Source: Akkermansia sp. (lineage in GTDB: Bacteria; Verrucomicrobiota; Verrucomicrobiia; Verrucomicrobiales; Akkermansiaceae). From it: DNA of 64,000 bases. The position numbers and the translations under genes are program-made. The notes below the pieces were generated by a model. The model ran no database searches. It was given only the letters and a program-made list of their open reading frames with translations, and had not been told where the DNA came from. Positions 17,634 to 27,489 of the stretch are shown here, in pieces (position 1 is the first letter of the stretch; every line of letters starts with the position of its first letter). Location: the NCBI GenBank assembly GCA_017517805.1, contig JAFWYD010000042.1, forward strand, positions 1 to 64,000, read 5' to 3'.

Positions 17634-19664
17634 ATGTCAGGTAAAAACTTTCTCACTCATGTGGCAGGGCTGCGCGCTATCGCCATCCTGCTCGTAGTCT
17701 GGTTTCACATATCCCTGTGCAACCCCAATCTCCCTGAATGGGCCACCTTGCCGTGCGGATATTTCGGGGTCGATATCTTTCTGGTTATCATGGGGTATTT
17801 CCTGATAGCCGGATTTGTGCGTCGCCCGGATTATCAGCTGAAGGACTTTGCGCGTGGGAAGGCGATGCGCCTGCTTCCCCCGCTGGCTATCATGATGATT
17901 CTGGCTTTTGCAGCCTGCATGTGGGTGATGGATTACAAGGAAATCCGCGCTATTGCCAAGACCGGGCTCGGAGCCTTGCTGGGGTATTCAAATTACCAGC
18001 TTATGGATAGTTCCGCCGGGTATTTTGCGGAAGATTCCACGCTCAATGCCTATCTGCATACCTGGTATCTGGCTGTAACCATTCAGGTGTTTGTTCTTTC
18101 GTATGGCCTGTATGCTGTGTTGCGCAAGCGGAGTCGCGGTACCGTGATTCTGGTTATCTGCGTGATAGCTGGGCTTTCTCTGCTGGGGAACCAGGCGGGT
18201 AACATCCGCATGGCTCTGGTAGCCATGGGGGCTCCGCAATTTGGCCCGGAGGAGTTTGTTTCGTATTATGATACGTTACCCCGCCTGTGGGAGATTGCGG
18301 CTGGCGGGCTGGTCCTGCTGCTCCCTGCATGCCAGCAACGCTGGAAGTCCTTTGCTGCCACATTGTTCGGGCTGGTGCTGATTATCTGGCCCACCCTTTC
18401 CGGGGTGACTACTGTGAACCTGACCCCGCTGGTGGTGCTGGGTACTATCCTGGTCATCCGCTATATGCCGGAATCCAGTCTGCATCACCTGCTGAGCAAC
18501 CGGGCAGCGCAGTGGCTGGGTGGTATTTCCTTCTCGGTGTACCTGGTGCACATGCCCTTGCTGGTATTTTACCGCGCGTATACGATGAAGGCCCCGGATT
18601 TGGGTGTTTCGCTGGTGATACTGGCGCTTTCTATTGTGGCTGGCTATGTGTTCTGGTGGTGTGTAGAGAAGCGTCGTATCCCGGGCAGGCTGGCCATCGG
18701 GGTCTGGTTGGTGGGCGTGGCTCTCTGCGGTGTGGCTGATGCGACCCGTGGCTTGCAGAAAATCTGGAATGCCGAGGTGAATGCGATTGATATTCCCAAG
18801 TATACTGAGTGGATGCCGTGCTATGATAAAAATGTGCTGGCGGGGTTGAACACCCAGTGCCACCGCGATGAGGGGGGCTGGCACACGATGGCCGCGGGCA
18901 AGAACCGAGCATTGGATACCCCCTTGCTCTGGCTTGGTCCGCGGAAGCAACCCCCGACCTATGTGCTGCTGGGCGATAGCCACGCGCAGGCCTTCTTTGC
19001 CGGGTTCGACCAGTGCAGCCGCCGGCATAACGTTACCGGTGTCTATTTCTCCAGTATCATGATTCCCTTCTGGAACCGCGAGGTGCTGCCGATAACGCAG
19101 CAGTATTATTACAACCGCGAAAAGGGAGAATCTTTCATGAGCTGGTTGCGCCAGCAGGAGAGTATCAGGACGGTGGTTGTAGCGCAGTATTGGACCCGCA
19201 TGCGCAGCCTGGCACTTGATTGGGACAAACGCCCGGTGCCTGCCACGCTGGAGCAGGGGGCTGCTGCCTTGAGGGAGTTCTGCCTGCAGGTGAAAGCTTG
19301 CGGTAAGCAACTGGTGCTCATGGGGCCATTGCCCGATTTCCAGGGGGCCAAGGTATTGAACTATGCCCGCTGGCTGGCGCGAAAAGGCCTGCCGCTTCAT
19401 GCGGAAAACCCGGATTACATTTGCCAGGAAGCCAACTTCCGCGAGCGCTTTGCCAGGGAGACCGCGGTGCTGCAGAAGCTGGAGGCCGAGGGACTCTGCC
19501 GTGTGTTCTATCCGGCTGAAGGCATGTTTGCCGATGGTGTTTGCCGTGCGATTGACAATGGCGTTATTTTCTACAAGGATGGCAATCATATCACCGGGGT
19601 CGGTTCCAGCGGAGTGCTGGAGCGCCTGATGCCACAGATGCTGCCGCTCTTGCAGGGTAAGTAA
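17634..19664 (+). CDS. OafA-type acyltransferase: acyltransferase-3 membrane domain plus SGNH domain
   Basis: 676 residues. The N-terminal ~380 residues are the polytopic acyltransferase-3 domain, with the essential His in LLVVWFHISLCN near residue 24. The C-terminal ~230 residues are an extracytoplasmic SGNH esterase-like domain with GDSHAQAFFAG (Ser) and DGNHITGVGSSG (catalytic Asp/His). Such fusions O-acetylate LPS O-antigen or other surface glycans. The ATG at 17634 is chosen over an in-frame codon at 17469, which overlaps infC. It stands alone between two terminators. Confidence 0.9.
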   Translation: MSGKNFLTHVAGLRAIAILLVVWFHISLCNPNLPEWATLPCGYFGVDIFLVIMGYFLIAGFVRRPDYQLKDFARGKAMRLLPPLAIMMILAFAACMWVMDYKEIRAIAKTGLGALLGYSNYQLMDSSAGYFAEDSTLNAYLHTWYLAVTIQVFVLSYGLYAVLRKRSRGTVILVICVIAGLSLLGNQAGNIRMALVAMGAPQFGPEEFVSYYDTLPRLWEIAAGGLVLLLPACQQRWKSFAATLFGLVLIIWPTLSGVTTVNLTPLVVLGTILVIRYMPESSLHHLLSNRAAQWLGGISFSVYLVHMPLLVFYRAYTMKAPDLGVSLVILALSIVAGYVFWWCVEKRRIPGRLAIGVWLVGVALCGVADATRGLQKIWNAEVNAIDIPKYTEWMPCYDKNVLAGLNTQCHRDEGGWHTMAAGKNRALDTPLLWLGPRKQPPTYVLLGDSHAQAFFAGFDQCSRRHNVTGVYFSSIMIPFWNREVLPITQQYYYNREKGESFMSWLRQQESIRTVVVAQYWTRMRSLALDWDKRPVPATLEQGAAALREFCLQVKACGKQLVLMGPLPDFQGAKVLNYARWLARKGLPLHAENPDYICQEANFRERFARETAVLQKLEAEGLCRVFYPAEGMFADGVCRAIDNGVIFYKDGNHITGVGSSGVLERLMPQMLPLLQGK

Positions 19665-19682
19665 GATACCCTTTACCTTACG

Positions 19683-19717
19683 AAACGACACCGCCTGAAA
19701 TTCAGGCGGTGTCGTTT
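19683..19717. terminator. Bidirectional intrinsic terminator
   Basis: AAACGACACCGCCTGA pairs with TCAGGCGGTGTCGTTT around a 3-base loop, a 16-base perfect stem with A/T ends. It lies between the acyltransferase gene and the convergent secreted-protein gene. Confidence 0.9.
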
Positions 19718-19741
19718 ATCGTGTGTGCAGGCGGCTTCCAA

Positions 19742-20707
19742 TCAGAAGCTTTCAGAAGCGGGGAGGTGCCCCTCCGGGGTTTCCTGAGCAGCAGGTGCAG
19801 CAGGAGTTGCCGGCGTGGCCTGTGGTGTCTCAGCCGGTGCAGACTCTGCAGCTGGGGCTTCCTGGGCTGCAGGCTGCGGCTGGGGGGCAGGCTCAGGCTG
19901 CGCCACAGGGGCAGGCGCCGGTTCTGCTGCAGGCTGAGGAGCTGCGGCCGGAGCCAACGGCTGGCGCGTCTCGGGGTCTACTTCTACACCATTAATCATC
20001 ATACGTGTCTTGATCTGACCGGTTGCGGGGTCGTAGACCCGGCTGGTCTGCACCGTCTGCATCTGCCCGGAGGCATCTGTGGTCATGGAGAAGCTGCGGC
20101 TGCTCATCTGGAAACTGCTCTGGTTCACACCGCCAAGCTGCTGTATACTGCCGGGGATGGGCAGGGGGGTGGGTGCCTGGTTGGAATCGGCACCCGTGGC
20201 GGGTCCCTGTTGGAACTGCTCTGCGTGGCGGCGGGCAAGGCGGGCGCAGGCACGGATGGACTGGCCTTCCTGCTTGGCTCGCAGGTAGAGGTGGTCTACG
20301 CGCATGATGACTTCATCGCCCGGGGCAAGTGTGCTGATTAAATCCACATTGGCCGTGGGCTGGCCGGGCAGTTCCCTGTCCATCGAAATCGTAAACTGGG
20401 TGCCGGGGAGGAGCCTGCCATCACCAAAGTGGTTGAATCGGCGGTATCCCAGCGTATCAATGACCTGGAAAACAGCTACTTGCACCGTTGTGGGGGCATC
20501 CTGGTCAACCGTCTGCACCGTCAGGTCGCGCAGACCGAGGAAGCCAGCGCTTACCGTGTTGGAAGCCATCAGGTCACAATTGCCCTCCATCTGGGCTGCT
20601 CCCAGATGAGTCGGCAGGGCACGCAGGGCAGGTGCCGTGTTTGCCAGAAGCATGGGGGTACTCATGGCCAGGGCCATGACCGAGCTCAGGGTGATAATTC
20701 TGCTCAT
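19742..20707 (-). CDS. Exported protein of unknown function with a Pro/Ala/Gln-rich tail
   Basis: About 321 residues: signal peptide (IITLSSVMALAMSTPMLLA), a globular part with repeated beta strands, then a C-terminal ~90 residues dominated by Ala, Pro, Gln and Glu (PAAAPQPAAEPAPAPVAQPEP), probably an unstructured spacer or wall/envelope-spanning region. No family is recognised. It starts 23 bases after menC and may be co-transcribed with the men genes. A GTG at 20725 is an alternative start. Confidence 0.7.
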   Translation of the reverse strand: MSRIITLSSVMALAMSTPMLLANTAPALRALPTHLGAAQMEGNCDLMASNTVSAGFLGLRDLTVQTVDQDAPTTVQVAVFQVIDTLGYRRFNHFGDGRLLPGTQFTISMDRELPGQPTANVDLISTLAPGDEVIMRVDHLYLRAKQEGQSIRACARLARRHAEQFQQGPATGADSNQAPTPLPIPGSIQQLGGVNQSSFQMSSRSFSMTTDASGQMQTVQTSRVYDPATGQIKTRMMINGVEVDPETRQPLAPAAAPQPAAEPAPAPVAQPEPAPQPQPAAQEAPAAESAPAETPQATPATPAAPAAQETPEGHLPASESF

Positions 20708-20730
20708 GATTATACTTGTTGACACAATAA

Positions 20731-21762
20731 TTACGTACTTTGTTCAGATTTTCTATCACGATTATAGCGGAGGTCTGCTCCGGCCAGGGTAACCCTGTAG
20801 CTGGAGTCATCGGTAAAAAGTCTGCCTGTGCCGAGAGCCTGGGGGGTACCGGGAGCTGCGTATGAGCACCACTCGGCCAGAGCCTCGAGTCCCACGTGGC
20901 TTTCCAGCGCAGAATTGACCCACCAGCGGATGCCTAGCGACTCTGCTTTCTGCGCCCATGTCTGCGCGGCGAGCAAGCCTCCATGCAGTGAGGGTTTGAT
21001 GACGATGGCCTGGGGGCGTACCTCTTCGAGGAGCTCTGGCGAGGTGCCGATGAGTTCTTCATCCAGAGCAATGGGGAGCGGGGTAGCGCTGCAAATGCCA
21101 GCCAGTTCTTTTCTCTGACCGGGGGGAATGGGCTGCTCGATGAGACTCACTCCGGCTGCGGCCAGGGCTTCGAGCCTGGGCAGGGCTTCCTGCGGGGCGA
21201 AAGCACCGTTGGCATCGACTCGCAGCTCAGCTTCCGGGAACGCGGTGTGTGCCTGCTTCAGTAATTCCAGCTCTGCGCGGAACGGGAGCGCTCCAATCTT
21301 CATTTTCAGGCAGGTGAACCCCTCTTTGATGCCTTGGTGCATGGCGACCAGCATCTGGTCGATGCTATCCATCCAGATAAGGTGGTGAATGCGGATACCC
21401 GACTCTCCCCGGGTGAAGGGAGTATCCCAGCGCGGCTGTCCGGGGTGCAGTGCCGCCAGCAGGGCGCACTCCAGCCCGAACATGATGGGTGAGGGTGCCG
21501 CCAGCCCTGCCAGCCCTTGTTGCTTCATGGCCTTGTGGCACCAGAAATCGAGCTCGCCATCTGCCGGCTCTGGCAGCAGCCCGGGTATGGTGCAGCATTC
21601 TCCGAGTCCGCATTCATTGGCCTCGATGATGCAGGTGTGGCGTTCAACCAGAGCACCGCGCGAAGTTGCGGCCGGCTTTTTGAAATGCAGCACACGCCGC
21701 TGCCACCTCAGTTTCAGCGGTTGTGGAAAATGCATCAGCGGGGCTGCATCGAAGCTCTGCAT
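20731..21762 (-). CDS. menC: o-Succinylbenzoate synthase
   Basis: 343 residues of the enolase superfamily with its barrel residues in order: catalytic KMK (CLKMKIGA), metal ligands in RVDANGAF, LIEQPI and LDEELIG, and the second lysine in IKPSLHGG. It dehydrates SHCHC to o-succinylbenzoate in menaquinone synthesis. Position after menD and menB, with a TGATG overlap with menB, supports MenC over the related dipeptide epimerases. Confidence 0.92.
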   Translation of the reverse strand: MQSFDAAPLMHFPQPLKLRWQRRVLHFKKPAATSRGALVERHTCIIEANECGLGECCTIPGLLPEPADGELDFWCHKAMKQQGLAGLAAPSPIMFGLECALLAALHPGQPRWDTPFTRGESGIRIHHLIWMDSIDQMLVAMHQGIKEGFTCLKMKIGALPFRAELELLKQAHTAFPEAELRVDANGAFAPQEALPRLEALAAAGVSLIEQPIPPGQRKELAGICSATPLPIALDEELIGTSPELLEEVRPQAIVIKPSLHGGLLAAQTWAQKAESLGIRWWVNSALESHVGLEALAEWCSYAAPGTPQALGTGRLFTDDSSYRVTLAGADLRYNRDRKSEQST

Positions 21763-22580
21763 CAGGGCAGTTTCGGGTATTTCGAGTAATCCGGCTTGCG
21801 TTTCTCCAGAAAAGCGCGGGAGCCTTCGTGCGCTTCATCGCACATGTAGAACAGCATGGTGGCATCGCCCGCCAGTTCCTGGATGCCTGCCTGGCCATCC
21901 AGCTCGGCATTGAGCCCGGCCTTGATGAGCCTCAGTGCAATGGGGGAGTGCTGCATCATTTCCTCTGCCCATTGCACATATTCATCTTCCAGCTGCTCCA
22001 GCGGCACCACCTTGTTCACCAGCCCCATTTCCATGGCTTCCTTGGCGTTGTACTTGCGGCAGAGGAACCAGATTTCACGCGTCTTTTTCTGGCCGATACA
22101 GCGCGCCATGTAGGAAGAACCGAAGCCGGCATCGAAGCTGCCCACGCGCGGCCCGGTCTGCCCGAAAATAGCATTTTCGGAAGCAATCGACAGGTCGCAG
22201 ACGACATGCAGTACATGCCCACCGCCGATGGCAAAGCCATTCACCGCCGCAATGACCGGCTTGGGTAGCGAACGGATCTGCTTCTGCACATCCAGCACGG
22301 AGAGACGCGGGATGCCCTCGGTATCCACATAGCCGCCGCGGCCTTTGACGTTCATATCGCCCCCGGCGCAGAAAGCGGTGTCTCCCGCGCCGGTGAGGAC
22401 GACAACGGAGATTTCCTGCATTTCGCGGCAGAGACGCAGGGCATCGCTCATTTCTGCCGTGGTGAGCGGGGTGAAGGCGTTGCGGTAGCGTTCGCGGTTG
22501 ATGGTGATGCGGGCAATGCCGTTGTACTTATCGAAGATGATGTCCTTGTATTCCTTGATGGTGGTCCACTCGCGTTTCAT
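21762..22580 (-). CDS. menB: 1,4-Dihydroxy-2-naphthoyl-CoA synthase
   Basis: 272 residues of the crotonase fold: [34 protein letters not shown] and [31 protein letters not shown] closely match E. coli MenB throughout. It closes the second naphthoquinone ring from o-succinylbenzoyl-CoA. The ATG at 22580 is chosen because a longer frame would run into menD, which ends 2 bases before. MenE, MenF, MenH and MenA are not in the window. Confidence 0.95.
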   Translation of the reverse strand: MKREWTTIKEYKDIIFDKYNGIARITINRERYRNAFTPLTTAEMSDALRLCREMQEISVVVLTGAGDTAFCAGGDMNVKGRGGYVDTEGIPRLSVLDVQKQIRSLPKPVIAAVNGFAIGGGHVLHVVCDLSIASENAIFGQTGPRVGSFDAGFGSSYMARCIGQKKTREIWFLCRKYNAKEAMEMGLVNKVVPLEQLEDEYVQWAEEMMQHSPIALRLIKAGLNAELDGQAGIQELAGDATMLFYMCDEAHEGSRAFLEKRKPDYSKYPKLP

Positions 22581-22582
22581 AA

Positions 22583-24193
22583 TCAATTGTTCGTGTAAAA
22601 ATCTTTCAGGATGGCAGCATCCTGCTCCGTTTCGGTGTATACCTCCACGATGGCAGCACCCGGGGTGGGGGAAAGCAGAAGCTCCAGAGCAGCCGGCAAG
22701 TCTGCCGTGTTGACAACCTGGGTGCTGCGCAGGTTGCACCCACCCCATGCCATGATGCTTTCACCATGAGGAGCGCGGATGTGCGGGCAATCCGGCATGC
22801 CGGGCAGGGTGCCGAAAATGCCGCCCTCCTGGTTGTTGAGCAGCAGGATGCGCAGGTTCGGGCATTGCTGCGCCTGAAGCAGGCCGTTCAAATCGTAGAA
22901 TATGCTCAAATCACCGATGATGAGGAAGTGCAGGCGCTCCGGTTCGGCCATGGCATAGCCCGCAGCGGTGGAAACGCTGCCCTCGATGCCGTTTACTCCG
23001 CGGTTGCAGAGCACTTTGTGCACCCCGGCAGGCAGCGGGAAGAGTTGCGCATAGCGCACCGCCGAGCTGTTGCCCAGGTGCAGCACGCTGCCCTCTGGCA
23101 AGTTAGCCATCAACTCGCCCACCCAGCGCATGCCGCTCCGTTCGTCATCGTCCAGCGGCAGCGGCGTAGGTTCGCTCTGCCAGCGGGCGCGGTAATCCTC
23201 GTCACCCTCCTCGGCAAAGGCTTCGAGCAAATCCCAGAATTCGTCGGCATCGCCCTCCAGCACGCGGGTGAGCGCACCAAAGGAATCCACGACTTCGCCA
23301 TCTGCCGAGATGTGCCAATGGGCCTTGGGCGGGTGGGACCGCAGGAGCTTTTTGAGGCGTTTGGAAATCACATCGCCCCCGCAGGTGATGAGCAAGTCCG
23401 GGCTCCAGTCTGCCTCGGGATTCGCCCCCAGCAAAGTATCCGGGCGGCAGCAGTCGGCAAAGGGTGCATTGGCAATATGCTCGCCCACCACAGCGAATTG
23501 TTTTTCTGCTGCCAGCTTCGCCAGCAGCGGACTCGGCATCTCCTGCTGACCCAGCAGAATCATGCGGCGGGGCAGGACGGCAATCTCATCCAGCAAGGCT
23601 TCCTCCTCATCGGCATTCATGCGGGTGGCTTCCGTACGCTGAATGACGCGCACCGGTGGCAGCTCTGCCTCCACCATGCCGAAGAAAGGCTCGGAGAGCG
23701 GCAGGTTCAGATGCACCGGGCCGCCGCTGCGGTGGTGCAGCTCCAGCAGCGCTTCGTTGATGAGGCGGTTGGCATGCCAGGCATCGTCTTCCGGCACCTG
23801 GGCAGAGAAACGAACCAGGGTATTGAATACCCCCGGCTGGGGAAGGGTCTGGCCATCATTCTGACCAATCCATGCCGCCGGGCGGTCTGCAGAAATGACG
23901 AGCAGGGGAGTCTTGCGGTAGAAGGCCTCTGCCACGGCGGGATGCAGGTTCAGCACCGCGCTGCCGGAGGTGACTACCACAGCCACAGGTGCCTGCGCCT
24001 GCTGCGCCCAGCCCAGCGCCACAAAACCCGCGCTGCGTTCATCGGTCACGCTGCGGCACTCCACATCCTGCTGCTCTGCCAGCGTAGCCACAATGGGGGA
24101 ATTACGGCTACCTGGGCAAAGGACTGCTCGGGTGACTCCATGCTCCAGCATGAGAGCGACCAATTCTTGCACTACAGGTTTTGCGCTAATCAT
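22583..24193 (-). CDS. menD: SEPHCHC synthase (2-succinyl-5-enolpyruvyl-6-hydroxy-3-cyclohexene-1-carboxylate synthase)
   Basis: 536 residues with the ThDP-enzyme layout: [12 protein letters not shown] and [13 protein letters not shown] in the pyrimidine-binding domain, and [16 protein letters not shown] as the Mg-ThDP motif near residue 415. It condenses isochorismate with 2-oxoglutarate. First gene of menD-menB-menC. The start at 24193 gives the usual MenD N-terminus and lies 7 bases after a good -10 box. Confidence 0.95.
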   Translation of the reverse strand: MISAKPVVQELVALMLEHGVTRAVLCPGSRNSPIVATLAEQQDVECRSVTDERSAGFVALGWAQQAQAPVAVVVTSGSAVLNLHPAVAEAFYRKTPLLVISADRPAAWIGQNDGQTLPQPGVFNTLVRFSAQVPEDDAWHANRLINEALLELHHRSGGPVHLNLPLSEPFFGMVEAELPPVRVIQRTEATRMNADEEEALLDEIAVLPRRMILLGQQEMPSPLLAKLAAEKQFAVVGEHIANAPFADCCRPDTLLGANPEADWSPDLLITCGGDVISKRLKKLLRSHPPKAHWHISADGEVVDSFGALTRVLEGDADEFWDLLEAFAEEGDEDYRARWQSEPTPLPLDDDERSGMRWVGELMANLPEGSVLHLGNSSAVRYAQLFPLPAGVHKVLCNRGVNGIEGSVSTAAGYAMAEPERLHFLIIGDLSIFYDLNGLLQAQQCPNLRILLLNNQEGGIFGTLPGMPDCPHIRAPHGESIMAWGGCNLRSTQVVNTADLPAALELLLSPTPGAAIVEVYTETEQDAAILKDFYTNN

Positions 24194-24200
24194 GCGCGTG

Positions 24201-24229
24201 ATTCTACCATATCTGCGCGCTTGACACAA
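24201..24229 (-). promoter_or_regulatory. Promoter of the menD-menB-menC operon
   Basis: Minus strand: TTGTGT (24229-24224), 17 bases, TAGAAT (24206-24201), then 7 bases to the menD ATG, so the message should start at or next to the A of ATG. Confidence 0.6.
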
Positions 24230-24300
24230 GGCTAGTTTCGCCGCTTTTCGCTTAGCAGCGCAGCCTTTCCGCATGGGGAGATTGAACACACGTTTTTTTG

Positions 24301-24328
24301 TTTACTCTGTGAAATAAACTGTTATAAT
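24301..24328 (+). promoter_or_regulatory. Promoter of the GH2 gene
   Basis: TTTACT (24301-24306), 16 bases, perfect TATAAT (24323-24328); the ATG at 24340 is 11 bases on. An in-frame ATG at 24349 is the alternative start. Confidence 0.55.
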
Positions 24329-24339
24329 TTCCCGTATCC

Positions 24340-27312
24340 ATGATTACCATGAAAGCTAAATACATGTTGCCACTACTGGCCTTTAGCGTGGCTTCGGCCG
24401 GTGCCGGTGAGCGAGAAACGTTCGATTTCGGATGGAAGTTCAAGTATTTTGGCCCAGGCGACCCTGCAGAGGCAGGTGTGCCGGTGATGACTGATTCCCA
24501 CCAGGGTACTCATGCTGCTGCGCATGCGGTGGATGGTGATTTGATGACTCGCTGGTGCGCCAAGGACCAACGGGATGGCCATTACCTGATGATTCAACCC
24601 GGTTTCTCCGAGCCGGTGAAAATGGCGGTCATTTACTGGGAGCGTCTCAACAACATGTCGGTGAAGGTGGTGATTGACCACGGTGCTGAAAAAACAGTAT
24701 ACAACTACAAAGTCGGTCACCAGGCGGCCACTTTCCTGGATTGCAAGAATAAACCGATTAAATCCCTCCTGATTACGGTTACGGATACAGATGCTGCCCA
24801 CTGGGCCAGTATCCGGGAGGTGATGTTCACCGGTACTGATTCCCAGCCCCTGGCGGTGAAGCGCGGCAAAGCAGCCACCGATTACGCCGCGGTGGATGAG
24901 GATGAGAGTGATTACAAACCCGTGCAGCTGCCGCACGACTGGGCTATCGAAAGCCCCTTCCTGATGGAGGAACCGAATGAAACCGGCAAGCTTCCCTGGA
25001 ATGGCTGGGGCTGGTACCGCAAGCACTTCGAAGTGCCTGCAGATTTTGATCCGGAACAGAATCGCTACTACCTGGATTTTGATGGTGTGATGGCGAATCC
25101 CAAGGTCTATGTGAATGGACAACTGGCAGGGGAGTGGGCCTATGGTTATAATTCCTTCCGCGTGGATATCACCCCCTATCTGAAAGCTGGACAGGATAAC
25201 CTGGTGGCCGTGATGGCCAGCAACCTGCCGCTCTCTACCCGCTGGTATCCTGGTGCTGGTATCTACCGCCATGTGTGGCTGGAAAAGACTGGACCTGTGC
25301 ACCTGGAGCAATGGCCTACTTTCATCACAACCCCGGAAATCACGAAGGACTATGCCGTGGTCCGCGTGCAGACCCGCGTGGCCAATACCAATGGCAAGCC
25401 CGCTGAAATTACCGTGCAGCAGAGTGTGGCCGGTGTGCAGGCTACCCCCGCTACCATTACCCTGGAGCCCGGTACCAGCGGCACCGTGGAGCAGGAGCTC
25501 CGTCTCTATAATCCTCAACTCTGGAGCTGTAAGTCCCCTCACCTCTACACCATGCAGACTAGTGTGCTGGTGAATGGCAGGGTGGTTGATACCACCGAAA
25601 GCAACTTTGGGGTGCGCACCGTGGAGTGGAAGAAGGATGGTTTCTATCTCAATGGCGAGCGTGTGAAGCTTAAAGGCGTGTGCGAACACCACGACCTCGG
25701 GGCTCTCGGCTCTGCTTTCCATGCCCGTGGATATGAACGCAAGATTGAAATTCTGAAGGAAATGGGGTGCAACTCTATTCGCATGACTCACAATCCGCCT
25801 GCCCCGGAGGTACTCGACCTCTGTGATAAGCACGGTATCCTGGTCATCGATGAACTCTTCGATATCTGGAAGAACCAGAAGTACGACAAGGTGAACGGGT
25901 ACCACCTCTACTGGCCGGCCTGGTGGCAGAAGGATGTGCGCAACTTCATGCAGCGCGACCGCAATCACCCCTGCATCATCGCCTGGAGCGGTGGCAACGA
26001 AATCCCGGAGCAGGGCCACAATAAACCAGCCAAGCATGCTGCTAACCTCAAGGTTGCCACGGATTTGCGCGATGAAATCCGCAAGTACGACACCACACGT
26101 CCGTATACGGTCGGGTGTAACAATTTGAATGCATACAAGAACGGTTTTTCTCATACGATGGATGTGTACGGCTTCAACTACAAGCCACACCTGTATAGAG
26201 AATTCCGCCAGCTGCACCCTGAGCAGCCTTACTATGGCTCTGAGACCTGCTCCTGCGTCTCTACCCGCGATACTTATTTCTTCCCGATGGGATGGAAGGT
26301 GGGAGATGGTGCCCGTTACTTCCAGGTAAGCAGCTATGCGCTTTCCTCCACCGGCTGGGGTTCCAGTCCGGATATCGAGATGCACGCCCACACCCTTGCA
26401 CCTGACCTGGCTGGTGAATATGTGTGGACTGGTTTCGACTACATCGGCGAACCCACTCCCTACAACCAGGATGCCTCCAACATCGGCAACTTCATCGGTG
26501 CCAGCGAGGCTGAGAAAAAAGCGGCCATGGAGCAACTCAAAGCCATGGGCAACAAGGCTCCCAGCCGCAGTTCCTACTTCGGTCTGGTAGACCTGGCCGG
26601 CTTCCCGAAGGATGTCTACTACCTCTACCAGAGCCAGTGGAATCCCGATAAGAAGATGGCTCACATCCTGCCGCATTGGAACTGGCCGGGGCGCGAAGGG
26701 CAGAAGACTCCGGTCATGGTCTTCACCAGCGGCGATGAGGCCGAGCTCTTTGTGAATGGCAAGAGCCAGGGCGTGCGTCGCCGCGGCGATGGCCCCACCT
26801 TCTCCCAGAAGCACAAGAGCCTCGTGGTCAGCAAGAACCAGTATCGCTTCGCCTGGGAAGATGTCGTGTATGAACCCGGCACCGTCGAGGTGGTGGTCAG
26901 GAAGAATGGCCAGCCCTGGGCTACGGCCAAGCGTGTGACTACAGGCGAGGCCGCTTCGGTGACCGCTCAGGCAGACCGCCCCGCCATCGTGGGCGATGCC
27001 CGCGACCTCTGCCACATCTCCCTCGCGCTGACCGATGCGCAGGGGAATGTGGTGCCTACTGACTCCCGCAAGGTGAATTTCAGCATCGAAGGCCCGGCTG
27101 TCCTTGCCGGCTTCTGCAATGGTAACCCCATCGACCACACCTGCATGCAGGACCTGAACCAGAAGTTCTTCAATGGCCGTATCCTGGCCATCGTGCGTGC
27201 GCAGCGTGGTGCCAGCGGTACTGCAACCGTCACCGTCAAGGCCGAGGGCCTGCCTGAAATCAAGGTGCCTGTGCAGATTAACCAGCCCACCCCGGAGCAG
27301 CTCAGGAAGTAA
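24340..27312 (+). CDS. Secreted GH2 beta-galactosidase with an inserted discoidin-like (CBM32/F5-8C) domain
   Basis: 990 residues with signal peptide (MLPLLAFSVASAGAG). The GH2 sugar-binding domain starts at FDFGWKFKYFG (about residue 28) but is interrupted at ~43-170 by a discoidin-like module (HAVDGDLMTRWCAKDQ; SIREVMFTG). It resumes at VQLPHDWAIESPF. A TIM barrel follows, with acid/base Glu554 (GGNEIPEQG) and nucleophile Glu635 (YYGSETCS). The C-terminal part has DUF4982-like and Ig-like domains. Expected to remove terminal beta-linked galactose from host or dietary glycans in the periplasm or outside. Beta-glucuronidase or other GH2 activities cannot be excluded. Confidence 0.88.
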   Translation: MITMKAKYMLPLLAFSVASAGAGERETFDFGWKFKYFGPGDPAEAGVPVMTDSHQGTHAAAHAVDGDLMTRWCAKDQRDGHYLMIQPGFSEPVKMAVIYWERLNNMSVKVVIDHGAEKTVYNYKVGHQAATFLDCKNKPIKSLLITVTDTDAAHWASIREVMFTGTDSQPLAVKRGKAATDYAAVDEDESDYKPVQLPHDWAIESPFLMEEPNETGKLPWNGWGWYRKHFEVPADFDPEQNRYYLDFDGVMANPKVYVNGQLAGEWAYGYNSFRVDITPYLKAGQDNLVAVMASNLPLSTRWYPGAGIYRHVWLEKTGPVHLEQWPTFITTPEITKDYAVVRVQTRVANTNGKPAEITVQQSVAGVQATPATITLEPGTSGTVEQELRLYNPQLWSCKSPHLYTMQTSVLVNGRVVDTTESNFGVRTVEWKKDGFYLNGERVKLKGVCEHHDLGALGSAFHARGYERKIEILKEMGCNSIRMTHNPPAPEVLDLCDKHGILVIDELFDIWKNQKYDKVNGYHLYWPAWWQKDVRNFMQRDRNHPCIIAWSGGNEIPEQGHNKPAKHAANLKVATDLRDEIRKYDTTRPYTVGCNNLNAYKNGFSHTMDVYGFNYKPHLYREFRQLHPEQPYYGSETCSCVSTRDTYFFPMGWKVGDGARYFQVSSYALSSTGWGSSPDIEMHAHTLAPDLAGEYVWTGFDYIGEPTPYNQDASNIGNFIGASEAEKKAAMEQLKAMGNKAPSRSSYFGLVDLAGFPKDVYYLYQSQWNPDKKMAHILPHWNWPGREGQKTPVMVFTSGDEAELFVNGKSQGVRRRGDGPTFSQKHKSLVVSKNQYRFAWEDVVYEPGTVEVVVRKNGQPWATAKRVTTGEAASVTAQADRPAIVGDARDLCHISLALTDAQGNVVPTDSRKVNFSIEGPAVLAGFCNGNPIDHTCMQDLNQKFFNGRILAIVRAQRGASGTATVTVKAEGLPEIKVPVQINQPTPEQLRK

Positions 27313-27423
27313 TACTCCAGCAGTAAATGCTCCGCTTGCAGGCTGGCTTCTGTATGGAAGAAGGTTTCGCTGAAGTGCTCAGAATCGCTTTGTGAACCAG
27401 GCTTGATCCTGCGCGATAGTATA

Positions 27424-27458
27424 AAAAGAGCCGCCCTCGTCATGTGGGCGGCTCTTTT
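27424..27458. terminator. Bidirectional intrinsic terminator between GH2 gene and lpxD
   Basis: 13-base perfect stem (AAAAGAGCCGCCC ... GGGCGGCTCTTTT) with a 9-base loop and A/T flanks. The remaining spacer 27313-27423 shows nothing I can name. Confidence 0.9.
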
Positions 27459-27489
27459 AGTGATGAGTTGAAATAGGGGTGGCAGATGC

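Noticed and set aside
20708..20714. TATAAT on the minus strand directly before the 20707 ATG
   Set aside because: Only one base separates it from the ATG and no -35 lies at a workable distance. The gene is more likely read from the men operon.
22766..24235. Long plus-strand frame across menD
   Set aside because: Shadow of menD, which has clear ThDP motifs on the other strand.
24373..27138. A 921-codon open frame antisense to the GH2 gene
   Set aside because: The sense strand encodes a full GH2 enzyme with catalytic motifs. The antisense product has no recognisable domain and arises from biased third positions in GC-rich DNA.
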